DNA of 64,000 bases from Halobaculum roseum (GTDB lineage: Archaea; Halobacteriota; Halobacteria; Halobacteriales; Haloferacaceae). Made by a program: the position numbers and the translations under genes. The notes below the pieces were generated by a model. The model worked only from the letters and a program-made list of their open reading frames with translations. It did not search any database and had not been told where the DNA came from. This document shows, in pieces, positions 33,479 through 43,447 of this stretch (within the stretch, counting starts at the first letter, position 1; each line of letters begins with the position of its first letter). Where the stretch lies: positions 700,521 through 764,520 of the forward strand of contig NZ_CP082286.1 of the NCBI RefSeq assembly GCF_019880245.1, given 5' to 3'.

Positions 33479-34273
33479 TCACCCGCGCAGGTCGGTCCGG
33501 ATCGTCCGCGCCGTGCTTATCACCTGCCCGGCGATGTCCTCCTCGAGTTGTCGTCCACGCAGTCGTTCCCCCGGGCCGCAGATGCCGACCGCCGCCGCTG
33601 GCGCGCGCTCGAGGGGGGAGATCGGCGCGGCGACGCCGATCGTGTCCGCCGACTGTTCGCCTCTGCAAAACACCACCCCGTTCTCACGGATGCTCCCGAG
33701 CTGTGCGGCGAGGTCCGCCCGCTCCGTGACGGTCTTGTCCGTCATCCGGTCGAGTCCGCGGTCGTCGACGATCTCGTCGACCCTCGCCTCGTCGAACGTC
33801 GAGAGTATCGCCTTCCCCGGGGCGGTAACGTGAAGGGGGATCCGACTCCCGCTCGTGTACTCCGGCGTCCACGCGTCGCTGCCCGGAGCGACGTAGACAC
33901 AGACGCCCACGCCGTCCTCCCCGACGAACAGAGTCGCGACCTCCCCCGTGACGCGAGCGAGATTGTCGACGCGACGTCGCACCCGATCGAACTGCGGGAG
34001 CTGTCGTCGGGCACCGTCCCCGAGGCTGACGAGACCGAAGGAGGGGAGATACGACTGTTCCTCCTTCCGGACGTACCCGAGGTCGACGAGCGTGTTGAGG
34101 TGGGTGTGGACGACGCCCTTCGAGAGGTCGACCGTGTCGGCGAGTTCGGTCACCCCGAGCGGGCGTCCGGCCTCGACCAGCCGCTCCAGTATTCGGACGG
34201 AGTGCACCGTCGCCTGGACCCGTTGTGAACCACGGCCGGTCATCCCTATCCCGTGCGAACGACTACCACCCAT
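33479..34273 (-). CDS. IclR-family transcriptional regulator
   Basis: This is 264 residues (ATG 34243 is an alternative start). N-terminal winged helix: SVRILERLVEAGRPLGVTEL, then DLSKGVVHTHLNTLVDLGYV. The C-terminal IclR ligand domain has LHVTAPGKAILSTFDEARVD and a late VGICGPGERL. Such regulators sense small metabolites, often sugars or sugar acids, and control divergent catabolic genes. It is divergent from the sugar-use cluster starting at 34523, which it probably regulates. An inverted repeat lies directly at its 5' end. Confidence 0.88.
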   Translation of the reverse strand: MGGSRSHGIGMTGRGSQRVQATVHSVRILERLVEAGRPLGVTELADTVDLSKGVVHTHLNTLVDLGYVRKEEQSYLPSFGLVSLGDGARRQLPQFDRVRRRVDNLARVTGEVATLFVGEDGVGVCVYVAPGSDAWTPEYTSGSRIPLHVTAPGKAILSTFDEARVDEIVDDRGLDRMTDKTVTERADLAAQLGSIRENGVVFCRGEQSADTIGVAAPISPLERAPAAAVGICGPGERLRGRQLEEDIAGQVISTARTIRTDLRG

Positions 34274-34275
34274 TT

Positions 34276-34287
34276 AGAACTTGTTCT
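34276..34287. promoter_or_regulatory. Inverted repeat at the iclR 5' end
   Basis: AGAAC-TT-GTTCT starts two bases upstream of the regulator's start codon, inside the 249-bp divergent spacer. This is a possible autoregulatory operator. On the other side, CTTTATCATG about 40 bp before the dehydrogenase ATG at 34523 is a plausible TATA region. Confidence 0.4.
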
Positions 34288-34522
34288 CCACAGCAAAATC
34301 GAGCGGTCCCGATCCCGGCTCGATATCCCGAGTGAGACAAAGTCACACGGAGCGGATCTCTCGGTTAACAAACAATTATGACGGTTCGAGAACGCGTGTT
34401 TTGCTATGAAAAACACCTCCACACCCCAGTTTTTGGCGACTAGAGTGCCTCTATCCCCAATATCCGTCTCTCGCCGATGGCTTTATCATGATCTTTGGGT
34501 GGGGCCCTGACGCGGTGAGCCA

Positions 34523-35548
34523 ATGAAAACCGCCACCCTAACCGACGCCCGCACGATCGAGGCGAACGACCGGCAGCGACCGGACCCCGATCCGCACGAG
34601 GTACTCGTCGCGATCGGTGCGTGTGGGGTCTGTACCACGGACCTGCACATGTACAGCGGATCGTTCACGGTCGAGTACCCGCTGGTGCCGGGACACGAGA
34701 GCGCCGGCGAGGTCGTCGCGACCGGCGACGCCGTCGCCGACATCGACGAGGGGGACCGTGTCGCGATCAACCCCTCGGTTCCGTGTCACGACTGTCGGGC
34801 GTGTACGGCCGGTCGCGAGAACCTCTGTCGGGATCTCACGTCGATCGGTGGCGCGGCCGAGCACGTCATCGACGGGGCGTTCGCCGAGTACGTGGCCGTC
34901 CCGGCCGGGAACGTCGAACGGATCGGGGACCTCGAGTACCGAACGGCGGCGCTCGCGGAGCCGCTCGGATGCTGTATCCAGGGCGTCGACCAGGTCGACC
35001 TGACGACCGGCGAAACGGTCGCCGTGGTCGGCGGGGGGTTCATCGGCCTGTTGCTCGTCCAGCTGCTTCGGACGAGCGGTGCCGGGACCGTCGTCGTCTC
35101 CGAACCGATCGAGGAACGCCGTGCGGCGGCGCTCGACCTCGGGGCCGACCACGTGGTCGACCCGACGGACGAGGACCCGACGAGCGCCGTCCCCGACCTC
35201 GTCGGCGACGTCGACGTCGCCATCGAGGCCGTCGGGGTCCCGACGGTGACCGAACAGGCCCACGCGCTCACGGGACCGGGAGGCCGAACGCTCGTGTTCG
35301 GTGTTCCCCCCGAGGACGCGACGATCGAACTCTCGCCGTTCGACCTGTTCTACGAGGAACGGGAGGTCATCGGGACCTACTCGCTCACGCCCGACACGTT
35401 CGCGCGGGCGGTGACGCTGCTCGAGAACGGCCGGATCGACGTCGAACGGCTCATCACCGACGAGTTCGGGCTCGACGGTCTCGAGGAGGCGTTCGCCCAG
35501 ATGGAGAACCGACAGGGACTGAAGAAGATGGTGTACCCCGATCGGTGA
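34523..35548 (+). CDS. Zinc-dependent alcohol/sugar dehydrogenase
   Basis: This is 341 residues of the medium-chain dehydrogenase family. Catalytic zinc region GACGVCTTDLHMYSG and VPGHESAGEVVATG; structural zinc CHDCRACTAGRENLC; Rossmann nucleotide site VAVVGGGFIGLLLVQLL with an acidic residue (SEPIEE) suggesting NAD. It would oxidise a sugar, polyol or sugar acid alcohol group. First gene of the run 34523-42421, 46 bp before the binding-protein gene and divergent from iclR. Substrate not readable from sequence. Confidence 0.88.
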   Translation: MKTATLTDARTIEANDRQRPDPDPHEVLVAIGACGVCTTDLHMYSGSFTVEYPLVPGHESAGEVVATGDAVADIDEGDRVAINPSVPCHDCRACTAGRENLCRDLTSIGGAAEHVIDGAFAEYVAVPAGNVERIGDLEYRTAALAEPLGCCIQGVDQVDLTTGETVAVVGGGFIGLLLVQLLRTSGAGTVVVSEPIEERRAAALDLGADHVVDPTDEDPTSAVPDLVGDVDVAIEAVGVPTVTEQAHALTGPGGRTLVFGVPPEDATIELSPFDLFYEEREVIGTYSLTPDTFARAVTLLENGRIDVERLITDEFGLDGLEEAFAQMENRQGLKKMVYPDR

Positions 35549-35594
35549 CTCGGATAGCTCGCTAACCAGCCAACGCAACCCACAGAACACGACC

Positions 35595-37034
35595 ATGACG
35601 GACACATACGATCGACGGACGCTACTGAAAACGGCCGCGGGAACCACGCTCGGAACGGCACTCGCCGGGTGTACTCGCGGCGGAGACCAATCCGGAGGCA
35701 GTACCGACGGCGGCGGCGACGGTTCCGACGGCGGATCCGGCGGCGGCTCCGACGGCGGGTCGGACGACCTCGTCATTCCGCTGAGCGAGTACGACGCCGA
35801 CATCGACTGGGAGCAGTTCGAGGGCACGCAGATCAACATCGGCGCGGTCCAGCATCCGTGGGTGGACGCGATCGAGCCCGCGATTCCGGTGTTCGAGGAA
35901 CTGACCGGGATCGAGGTCGTCTGGAACGTCCTCCCGGAGCAGCAGTTCCGGACCAAACGCCAGACGGACGTGAGTACCGGCGCGGGCCAGTTCGACGTCT
36001 TCTTCATGGACCAGGTGGTGAACCAGTTCCGCAGCGAAGGGTGGATCCAGCCCCTCGACCCGTACTTCGAGGACGACAGCATGTACGACGAGGACTGGTA
36101 CAAGCCGGACGACCTCTTCGAGTCGTCCCGGTGGCAGGCCCACGGGGGCGGCTACAGCGACACGTGGACCGGCCTCCCGATCACCGTCGAGGTGCAGACC
36201 CAGTTCTACCGGACGGACCTCTACGAGGAACACGACCTCGAGGTCGCCGAGACGCTCGAGGAGTTCGTCGCGAACGCGCGGACGATCCACGAGAACGAGG
36301 AGGACGTCGTCGGCACGGCCGGCCGCGGGGAGAAGGGCTACGGGATGAACATCTACATCCTGAACACGTTCATCCGCGAGCACGGCGCACAACTCTGGAG
36401 CGACTTCCCCGACGACTCCGGCCTCGACACGGAGGGCGTCATCGAGGCGGCAGAGTGGTACACGGGCCTGCTCCAGGACTACGGCCCGGACGGCGCCTCG
36501 ACGCAGACGTGGTCGGACGCCCTCTCGACGATGCAGGAGGGTCGAGCCGGCCACATCGTGTCCGACGCCAACCTGTTCTGGCCCGGCCTGACCGGGTCGG
36601 ACTCCTCGGTCGCCGACAGTGTCGGCATCGCGAAGGTGCCGCGACCGTCCGACGGCGAGTTCGCTCCCAACGCGTACAACTGGCAGATATCCACCTCGAA
36701 GAACGCGGAGAACTCCGAACAGGGCTTCCTGTTCATGCTGTGGGCGACCTCACAGCCGACCAACGACTGGATGCACCTGGAGAACGAGGCGGCGTTCTCC
36801 GTGCGCCAGTCCGTCTGGGAGAACGACGAGTTCCGCTCGCGCGTCGGCGACAACTTCGCCCAGGTGACGCTCGAATCGCTGCAGGAGGCCGCCCCGGACC
36901 CGTTCGACCGGAAGTACCCCGAGTGGGGCCAGCGCTACTCGGAGGAGCTTCAGCGGGCGATCGCCGGCCAGAAATCCGCGGAGGCCGCGATGACCGACGC
37001 CGCGGCGATCGCCGAGGACATCTACGACGAATAA
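35595..37034 (+). CDS. ABC sugar-binding lipoprotein (Tat-exported)
   Basis: This is 479 residues. The N-terminus has a twin-arginine signal (YDRRTLLKTAAGTTLGTALA) and lipobox LAGC, so it is folded inside, exported and anchored outside by lipid. A Gly/Ser/Asp linker (GGSTDGGGDGSDGGSGGGSD) precedes the mature family-1 solute-binding domain, with typical VFEELTGIEVVWNVLPEQQF and a late SAEAAMTDAAAIAEDI. It captures a sugar for the importer encoded next door. Confidence 0.92.
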   Translation: MTDTYDRRTLLKTAAGTTLGTALAGCTRGGDQSGGSTDGGGDGSDGGSGGGSDGGSDDLVIPLSEYDADIDWEQFEGTQINIGAVQHPWVDAIEPAIPVFEELTGIEVVWNVLPEQQFRTKRQTDVSTGAGQFDVFFMDQVVNQFRSEGWIQPLDPYFEDDSMYDEDWYKPDDLFESSRWQAHGGGYSDTWTGLPITVEVQTQFYRTDLYEEHDLEVAETLEEFVANARTIHENEEDVVGTAGRGEKGYGMNIYILNTFIREHGAQLWSDFPDDSGLDTEGVIEAAEWYTGLLQDYGPDGASTQTWSDALSTMQEGRAGHIVSDANLFWPGLTGSDSSVADSVGIAKVPRPSDGEFAPNAYNWQISTSKNAENSEQGFLFMLWATSQPTNDWMHLENEAAFSVRQSVWENDEFRSRVGDNFAQVTLESLQEAAPDPFDRKYPEWGQRYSEELQRAIAGQKSAEAAMTDAAAIAEDIYDE

Positions 37035-37085
37035 CGTCGCCACACCGCCAGCCTTGGATCCGCAACACGACCCACCCGAACCCAC

Positions 37086-38024
37086 ATGAGCACCCCAACA
37101 CAGACGGAGGCGCCGACGAAGAACGAGCCGCGGTTCGCCCGCGTGCGGGACCTGTGGAACGACTACCTCCCGTACTGGTTCATGGCGCCGATGGTGATCG
37201 TCATGGCGATGATCACCTTCTTCCCCGGCGCCTACGACCTGTATCTCAGCCTGATCGCCGAGCCGACGCTGAACGTCCTGAACGCCGAGTTCGTCGGCCT
37301 GAGTAACTACGAGACGGCGTTCACGCGCGGCGGCGCGATACACTCGTTCGTCATCACGATCGCCGTCGTCGCCAGCGCGTTGCTCCTCGAGAGCGTCCTG
37401 GGGTTCGTCCTGGCCGCGCTCGTCGCGGGCGTGGACTCGTCGGGCGCCAAGTCGTTCTATCGGGTCCTGTTCATCGTGCCGATGGCCGTCGCCCCCGTGT
37501 CGCTGGCGACGATCGGCCGGATCATGTTGAACAGCGAGATCGGGGTCGTCCCGTATCTCATCGACACGGCGACCCCGTTCGCTGCGCCGGCGTTCCTCTC
37601 CGATGTGCCGCTGTTGACCGTCATCCTGCTCGACACGTGGAACTGGACGCCGTTCATGTTCATCATCTTCTACGCCGGCCTCTCGTCGGTGCCCGAGACC
37701 CTGATCGAGGCGTCACGGGTCGACGGCGCGCCGCTGTGGCGACGGTACCTCCACGTCATCATCCCGTACATGAAGCCCGTGGTGTTCGTCGCCATGCTCA
37801 TTCGGATGATCGACCTGTTCCGGACGTTCGGCGTCGTCTACGGGCTGACCGGGGGCGGCCCCGGGACGGCCACACAGCTGGTGAGCATCAACATCTACGA
37901 ACAGATGTTCATCAACAACCAACCGGGCGTGGCGGCCGCCATGGCGGTCGTCTACCTCGTCCTCGTGGTGGCGCTCGCGAACGTCGTCATCGCGAAGGTC
38001 GGCTTCGAGGGGGTGTGGGACTGA
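37086..38024 (+). CDS. ABC sugar permease, MalF/UgpA-type
   Basis: This is 312 residues with six membrane helices. The coupling-helix motif is LIEASRVDGAPLWRRYLHVI (E-A-x-x-x-D-G-A). First helix WFMAPMVIVMAMITFFPGA. It pairs with the second permease, whose ATG overlaps this stop by one base, to form the membrane channel of the sugar importer. The ATPase at 39012 would energise both. Confidence 0.93.
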   Translation: MSTPTQTEAPTKNEPRFARVRDLWNDYLPYWFMAPMVIVMAMITFFPGAYDLYLSLIAEPTLNVLNAEFVGLSNYETAFTRGGAIHSFVITIAVVASALLLESVLGFVLAALVAGVDSSGAKSFYRVLFIVPMAVAPVSLATIGRIMLNSEIGVVPYLIDTATPFAAPAFLSDVPLLTVILLDTWNWTPFMFIIFYAGLSSVPETLIEASRVDGAPLWRRYLHVIIPYMKPVVFVAMLIRMIDLFRTFGVVYGLTGGGPGTATQLVSINIYEQMFINNQPGVAAAMAVVYLVLVVALANVVIAKVGFEGVWD

Positions 38025-38908
38025 TGGCGACCCAGGACGGGACCGCCGAGTCGGCGACCGGCTCCCAACGCCTCGAGAAGGGGACCCGCGAGACCCTCGT
38101 CCGGGTCGCCCGCCACGGGGTCCTCCTCACGTGGTCGTTCGTCGTGTTGTTCCCCCTCTACTGGGTGGTGTCCATGTCGCTAAAGCCGCCGGGACAGGCC
38201 AACTCGCTCCCGCCGGACTGGGTGTTCCTGCCGACGGTGTACAACTACATCCAGTTGGCCCAGCGCGGCGAGTTCGTCGCGGCGTTCGCGAACAGCGTGA
38301 TCATGGTCGCCGCGTCGGTGGTGCTCGTGTTGTTGATCGGCGTGCCCGCCGCCTACGTGCTCTCGCGGTGGGACATCCCGAGAGAACGGGACGTGCTCGT
38401 GTGGATCCTCTCCTCGCGCATGCTCCCGCCCATCGCCGTCGTCATTCCGTTCTTCGTCATCTTCCGGGCGCTGAACCTGTTCGATACGCGGATCGGGATG
38501 GTGCTCATGTACATCAGCATCAACCTCTCGCTGGTGGTGTGGGTGATGAAGGCGTTCTTCGACGGTATCCCGGAGACGCTCGAGGAGGCCGCTCGCGTCG
38601 ACGGCGCCACCCGGTTCCAGAGCTTCCGGAAGGTGATCCTCCCGGCGGCCAAGCCCGGGATCTTCTCGGTCGCGATTATCAGCTTCATCTTCGCGTGGAT
38701 CGAACTGCTGTTCGGGCTGGTGTTGACGAGCTTCGAGGCCGTTCCGGTGACGCTGTACGTCTACTCGTTCATCGGCTCGCGCTCGATCGAGTGGGGCATG
38801 CTCGCGGCCGCCTCCACGGCGATGATCGTCCCCGTGGTGATCTTCCTCATCGCGGTGAACAAGTACCTCGCCGCGGGGCTCAGCTTCGGCGTGGTGATCA
38901 AGGAATGA
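38024..38908 (+). CDS. ABC sugar permease, MalG/UgpE-type
   Basis: This is 294 residues from the ATG overlapping the previous stop (TGATG). Six helices; first HGVLLTWSFVVLFPLYWVVS. The coupling motif is TLEEAARVDGATRFQSFRKV, with the usual late LAAASTAMIVPVVIFLIAVN. It is the second channel subunit of the importer. The overlap indicates coupled translation with the first permease. Confidence 0.93.
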   Translation: MATQDGTAESATGSQRLEKGTRETLVRVARHGVLLTWSFVVLFPLYWVVSMSLKPPGQANSLPPDWVFLPTVYNYIQLAQRGEFVAAFANSVIMVAASVVLVLLIGVPAAYVLSRWDIPRERDVLVWILSSRMLPPIAVVIPFFVIFRALNLFDTRIGMVLMYISINLSLVVWVMKAFFDGIPETLEEAARVDGATRFQSFRKVILPAAKPGIFSVAIISFIFAWIELLFGLVLTSFEAVPVTLYVYSFIGSRSIEWGMLAAASTAMIVPVVIFLIAVNKYLAAGLSFGVVIKE

Positions 38909-39011
38909 CTGGCGATCGACGACCGACTCACGACACGGGCAGGCGGGGCGAATCGACCGTGAATCACCCCACAGCGGCGGGGGCGGACAGCCGCACTACG
39001 GAGGGCAACTA

Positions 39012-40184
39012 ATGGCAAGCATCACACTCGACAGCGTAACGAAGCGGTTCGGGGACGACGAGTCGATCGTCGCGGTCGACGACGTCTCCCTCGACATCGA
39101 GGACGGCGAGTTCGTCGTCTTCGTCGGCCCGTCCGGGAGCGGGAAGTCGACGCTCATGCGGATCGTGGCCGGCCTGGAGACGCAGACGGAGGGCGACGTG
39201 CACATCGGCGACTCGCTCGTCAACGAACTCGGTCCGCGGGCGCGGGACATCGCGATGGTGTTCCAGAACTACGCGCTGTACCCGAACATGACCGTCGAGG
39301 AGAACATGTCCTTCGGGCTGAAGATGTCTACCTCGATGTCCGAGGCCGAGATCGAAGAACAGGTCACGTCCACCGCGGAGATGATGGACATCGGCGAGCT
39401 GCTCGACAACACGCCGGGCGAACTCTCCGGCGGGCAACAGCAGCGCGTCGCGCTGGGGCGGGCGATCGTTCGCGACCCCAACGTGTTCCTGATGGACGAG
39501 CCGCTGTCGAACCTGGACGCCAAGCTCCGGACGACGATGCGGACGGAGATCAACCGGCTCCAGAACGACCTGGGCGTGACCACCCTCTACGTCACTCACG
39601 ACCAGACCGAGGCGATGACGATGGGCGACCGGCTCGTCGTGCTCGACCAGGGCGAACTCCAGCAGATCGGCACGCCGCTGGAGTGCTTCTATCGGCCGGC
39701 GAACCGCTTCGTCGCGGGGTTCATCGGGTCGCCCTCGATGAACTTCTTCGACGCCACCGTCGAGAGCGACACGCTCTCGTGTGACGGCTTCACCTACGAA
39801 CTCTCCGACCGGATGGGATCGAGCGTGGGCGATCGGGAGGCGGTGACGCTGGGTGCACGGCCCGAGGACATCGACCTCACGGACGACCCCGTCGAGGCGA
39901 ACAGTTTCGAGGTGGAAGTCGACGTGGTCGAGCCGATGGGGAGCATCTCGTACGTGTACGCCAAGCCGGTCGACCAGTCGCACGACGACACGTTCGTCGT
40001 CGAGATCGACGGCCAGCGGCCGATCACGGAGGGTCGCCGGCTGTACGCGCACGCGCCGGCGACGGACGTCCACCTGTTCGACGCGCGAACCAGCGAGACG
40101 ATCCACCAGCGGAAACTGAACGAGAAGGCCCGGGAGGCGCTCTCCCAGCGACTCCAGCAGGACGCGACCGTCGGCGACGACTGA
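39012..40184 (+). CDS. ABC sugar importer ATPase, MalK/UgpC-type
   Basis: This is 390 residues. Walker A FVGPSGSGKSTLMR (residues 37-50), signature ELSGGQQQRVALGR, Walker B VFLMDEPLSNLDAKLR, switch His in LYVTHDQTEAMTM. The C-terminal part (about 245-370) is the MOI/TOBE regulatory domain found in carbohydrate importers. It hydrolyses ATP for uptake by the two permeases encoded upstream; the 100-bp spacer holds no gene. Confidence 0.93.
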   Translation: MASITLDSVTKRFGDDESIVAVDDVSLDIEDGEFVVFVGPSGSGKSTLMRIVAGLETQTEGDVHIGDSLVNELGPRARDIAMVFQNYALYPNMTVEENMSFGLKMSTSMSEAEIEEQVTSTAEMMDIGELLDNTPGELSGGQQQRVALGRAIVRDPNVFLMDEPLSNLDAKLRTTMRTEINRLQNDLGVTTLYVTHDQTEAMTMGDRLVVLDQGELQQIGTPLECFYRPANRFVAGFIGSPSMNFFDATVESDTLSCDGFTYELSDRMGSSVGDREAVTLGARPEDIDLTDDPVEANSFEVEVDVVEPMGSISYVYAKPVDQSHDDTFVVEIDGQRPITEGRRLYAHAPATDVHLFDARTSETIHQRKLNEKAREALSQRLQQDATVGDD

Positions 40185-40302
40185 CCGCCGCGCGCCTCCC
40201 GCACGCGGGTCCGTCGGTCGCCGCTCGTCACCAGTCCGTACAGCACCAGTCGGCACACAGCACCGATCTGCACCCATCACGACCTACCACTCATCACGAT
40301 CC

Positions 40303-40956
40303 ATGGATTCACAGGACACCTCACAGTACGAAGCACGGCAATCCATCTGCGAGTTCGGTCGCAGTTTGCTCGACGACGACCTGACCACCGGAACCGGCGG
40401 GAACCTCAGCGTCCGCCTCGACGACGACCACATCGCGATCAGTCCCTCGGGCGTCCCCTACGGGGATATCGAGCCCTCGGACGTTCCCGTCGTCCGGACC
40501 GACGGGACGGTCGTCGCGGGCGACGTGGACCCGTCGACGGAGCTCCCGATGCACCGCGCGGTCTACGACCGACGCCCGGACGTGGGCGGCGTCGTCCACA
40601 CCCACTCGCCGTACGCGACCACGTTCGCGTCGCTCGGGCAACCGATCCCGGCCTCGCACTACCTGCTCGCGTTCGCCGGCACGGAGGTCCCGGTGACGGA
40701 GTACGAGACGCACGCCACCGAGGAACTCGGTGAGGAGGCGGTCGAGGCGCTCGGCGACTCGACCAACGCGACGCTGCTGCGGAACCACGGCGTGTTGACG
40801 ACCGAGTCGTCGCTGGCCGACGCGTACTCGGTCGCGCAGATGGTGGAGTACTGCGCCCGCATCCACTACCAGGCGAGCGTCATCGGCGACCCGGAGATAC
40901 TGCCCGACGAGGAACTCCACCGGATCCAGGGGAAACTGGACAGCTACGGCAACTAG
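40303..40956 (+). CDS. Class II sugar-phosphate aldolase (fuculose/rhamnulose-phosphate type)
   Basis: This is 217 residues, the size of L-fuculose-1-phosphate aldolase. Phosphate-binding TGTGGNLSVRLDDD and SPSGVPYGDI; acid residue in STELPMHRAVY; zinc His in GVVHTHSPYATTFA and LRNHGVLTT. It would split a ketose-1-phosphate into dihydroxyacetone phosphate and an aldehyde. Four bases ahead of the kinase that would make its substrate. Family members also include epimerases, less likely here. Confidence 0.88.
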   Translation: MDSQDTSQYEARQSICEFGRSLLDDDLTTGTGGNLSVRLDDDHIAISPSGVPYGDIEPSDVPVVRTDGTVVAGDVDPSTELPMHRAVYDRRPDVGGVVHTHSPYATTFASLGQPIPASHYLLAFAGTEVPVTEYETHATEELGEEAVEALGDSTNATLLRNHGVLTTESSLADAYSVAQMVEYCARIHYQASVIGDPEILPDEELHRIQGKLDSYGN

Positions 40957-40960
40957 ACCG

Positions 40961-42421
40961 ATGCAGCACGTCGCTATCGACATCGGCGCCAGCGGGGGAA
41001 CGGTGTACCTCGGGACGATCACGCCCACGGAGTTCGCGGTCGAGGAGGTGCACCGGTTCGACAACCGTCCCGTCGAACGGGACGGCCGCTACGTCTGGGA
41101 TCTCGACGCCCTTCGCGAGCGCATGATCGACGGACTACGGGCGGCCGCCGAGCGGGTCGATACCGTCGACGTGGTCGGGATCGACACGTGGGGGCTCGAC
41201 TTCGGGCTCGTGGCCGACGGGGAGGTGCTGCGCGACCCCACCTCCTACCGCGACCCGAACGCGACGGCGACCCGCGACGCCCTCTTCGAGACGGTGGGGC
41301 GGCGCCGGATCTTCGAGGCGACCGGCATCACGAACTGGCGCACGCCGAACACGCTGTGGCAACTCCACACGCTCGCCCGCGACGACCCGGCGTTGCTCGA
41401 CCGCGCCGACGGGCTCCTCATGATGCCCCAACTACTGACATCGCTGCTGGGTGGACGCGAGTGCGGCGAGGTGACGATCGCGTCCACGACACAGATGGTC
41501 GATCCCGAGGAGCGCACTTGGGCGAGGGACCTCCTCGAGGAGCTGTCGCTCCCGACGGACCTGCTCCCGCCGCTCGATGAGCCGGGGCAGCACCTCGGCC
41601 CCGTCGGCGACGACGTCGCCGCGGCGCTCGGGTCGACCCCCGAACTTGTCACCCCCGCGAGCCACGACACGGCGGCGGCCGTCGCCGGCCTTCCGGTTGC
41701 CGACGACGCCGCCTTCCTCAGTACTGGGTCATGGTTTATTCTCGGCGTCGAGCGAGCGGGCCCTGTCCGGAGCGACGCCGCCTTCGAGCACGCCGTCTCG
41801 AACGAACTCGGCGTCGACGGGACCGTCCGGCTCCTGAAGAACGTGAACGGCTTCTTCCTCCTCGAGGAGTGCCGCGAGGCCTGGCAGGAGGAGGGGCGGC
41901 CGGTCGACTACGACAGCCTCCTGTCGGCCGCAGAGGAGGCCCCGGCACGTGCCGCGCTCGTCGACCCCGACGCGGAGACGTTCGGCATCGACGCGCCGAT
42001 GCCCGAGCAGATCCGGTCGTACTGCCGGGAGACCGACCAGCCCGTGCCCGACGGTCGCGGGGAGGTCGTCCGGTGTCTCCTCGACAGTCTCGTGACGAAG
42101 ACCGCGATCGCCCTCGACGGCATCGAGGCGGTCATCGACGACCGTCCGAAGAGCATCAGCCTCGGGGGCGGCGGGGTCCGAAACGAGCTGTTCTGCCGAC
42201 TCCTCGCCGACGCGACCGACCGGCCCGTCGTCGCCGGGCCGGTCGAGGCGACCGCGGTGGGGAACCTCCTGACGCAGGCGCTTGCCACGGGGACGGTCGA
42301 AGACCTGGAGAGCGGCCGCCGGTTGATCGAGTCGGCGTTCTCCCCCACGCGGTACGAGCCGGCCGGGACCGCCGAGTGGGCGGCGGCGAAACGGCGGCTG
42401 AAGGCGCTGTCCGCGGAGTGA
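40961..42421 (+). CDS. FGGY kinase, rhamnulokinase family
   Basis: This is 486 residues, as in RhaB. N-terminal AIDIGASGGTVYLG and HRFDNRPVERDGRYVWDLDA resemble rhamnulokinase; VDVVGIDTWGLDFGLVADG is the family's first ATPase-fold signature and ISLGGGGVRNELFCRLLAD the C-terminal one. It would phosphorylate L-rhamnulose, L-fuculose or a similar ketose with ATP. It directly follows the aldolase. No matching sugar isomerase gene is in the window. Confidence 0.88.
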   Translation: MQHVAIDIGASGGTVYLGTITPTEFAVEEVHRFDNRPVERDGRYVWDLDALRERMIDGLRAAAERVDTVDVVGIDTWGLDFGLVADGEVLRDPTSYRDPNATATRDALFETVGRRRIFEATGITNWRTPNTLWQLHTLARDDPALLDRADGLLMMPQLLTSLLGGRECGEVTIASTTQMVDPEERTWARDLLEELSLPTDLLPPLDEPGQHLGPVGDDVAAALGSTPELVTPASHDTAAAVAGLPVADDAAFLSTGSWFILGVERAGPVRSDAAFEHAVSNELGVDGTVRLLKNVNGFFLLEECREAWQEEGRPVDYDSLLSAAEEAPARAALVDPDAETFGIDAPMPEQIRSYCRETDQPVPDGRGEVVRCLLDSLVTKTAIALDGIEAVIDDRPKSISLGGGGVRNELFCRLLADATDRPVVAGPVEATAVGNLLTQALATGTVEDLESGRRLIESAFSPTRYEPAGTAEWAAAKRRLKALSAE

Positions 42422-42499
42422 CGACCCGACGAGCGTCGGCCGTTCGCGTAACAGCCACGACGGCCGTCCCGTGCCAACCCACCGCCACCGGAGATCGCG

Positions 42500-43279
42500 T
42501 CAGCGGGAGGTGTACCCGCCGTCGATGACGACCGTCGACCCCGTCATGTACGATGAGGCGTCGGAGGCGAGATAGACGACGAGTTCCTCGAGCTCCTCCG
42601 GGCGACCGAGCCGACCCATCGGCGTGTTCTCCAGCCACTCCTCCGCCATCTCGGGGTTCTCCTCCAACACCTCGTCGACGAGGTCCGTCCGCATGTACCC
42701 CGGAGCGATGGCGTTGACCCGGACGCCGCGGTCGCCCCACTCGACGGCCAGCGACTGGGTCAACATCCGGACCCCGGCCTTCGTCGTGTTGTAACTGGCC
42801 TGCTTCTGGGGGACGTTGACGTCGAAGCCGGACATCGAGGAGATGTTGACGATGCGTCCCTCGCCGCGCTCCAGCATCTGCTGGCCGACCTGTTTCGCAC
42901 AGAGGAAGACGCCGTCGAGGTTGACGGCGACGACGCGCCGCCACGACTCGATGTCCGTCTCCTCGGCCGGGGCGTTCTCGACGATACCGGCGTTGTTCAC
43001 GAGGACGTCGATCGGGCCGAGCCGGTCGGTGACGGTTTCGACCATCGACGTGACCGACGCCTCGTCTGTCACGTCGACGTCGACGGCGACCACCTCCGAC
43101 TCGGCGCCCTCCCCGAGGGCCGTCGCCGTTCGCTCGGCCTTCTCGGCGTTCACGTCCGCGATGGCGACATCCGCCCCCACGTCGACGAGCGCGCTCGCCA
43201 TCTGTCTGCCGAGCCCCTGCGCCGCACCGGTGACGACCGCCGTCTCCCCGTCGAGCGAGAAACTGTCGAGTACGCTCAT
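42500..43279 (-). CDS. Short-chain dehydrogenase/reductase
   Basis: This is 259 residues from the ATG at 43279. Nucleotide site VTGAAQGLGRQMASAL, NNAGIV, catalytic Ser in NISSMSGFD and YNTTKAGVRML with the Tyr-x-x-x-Lys pair. An Asp in IADVNAE suggests NAD preference. C-terminal YMTGSTVVIDGGYTSR is classic. It converges on the kinase gene and diverges from the dehydrogenase at 43448. It is probably a sugar or polyol dehydrogenase in the same catabolic locus. Confidence 0.9.
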   Translation of the reverse strand: MSVLDSFSLDGETAVVTGAAQGLGRQMASALVDVGADVAIADVNAEKAERTATALGEGAESEVVAVDVDVTDEASVTSMVETVTDRLGPIDVLVNNAGIVENAPAEETDIESWRRVVAVNLDGVFLCAKQVGQQMLERGEGRIVNISSMSGFDVNVPQKQASYNTTKAGVRMLTQSLAVEWGDRGVRVNAIAPGYMRTDLVDEVLEENPEMAEEWLENTPMGRLGRPEELEELVVYLASDASSYMTGSTVVIDGGYTSR

Positions 43280-43447
43280 TGTCCGTGCCAACCCCCGCTC
43301 CACACCACCATATCAGTACTCCCTCACGACGCAGTTCGACCCCCGCCCGTCCGGCGCGACGACTGTCGCCGATGAGGCCCGCATTGCAGCCGCTTGGACT
43401 GCTCCGATCGGCATCTTTTCGTCGGGTCAGTGTGTCAGCAGTTATCA

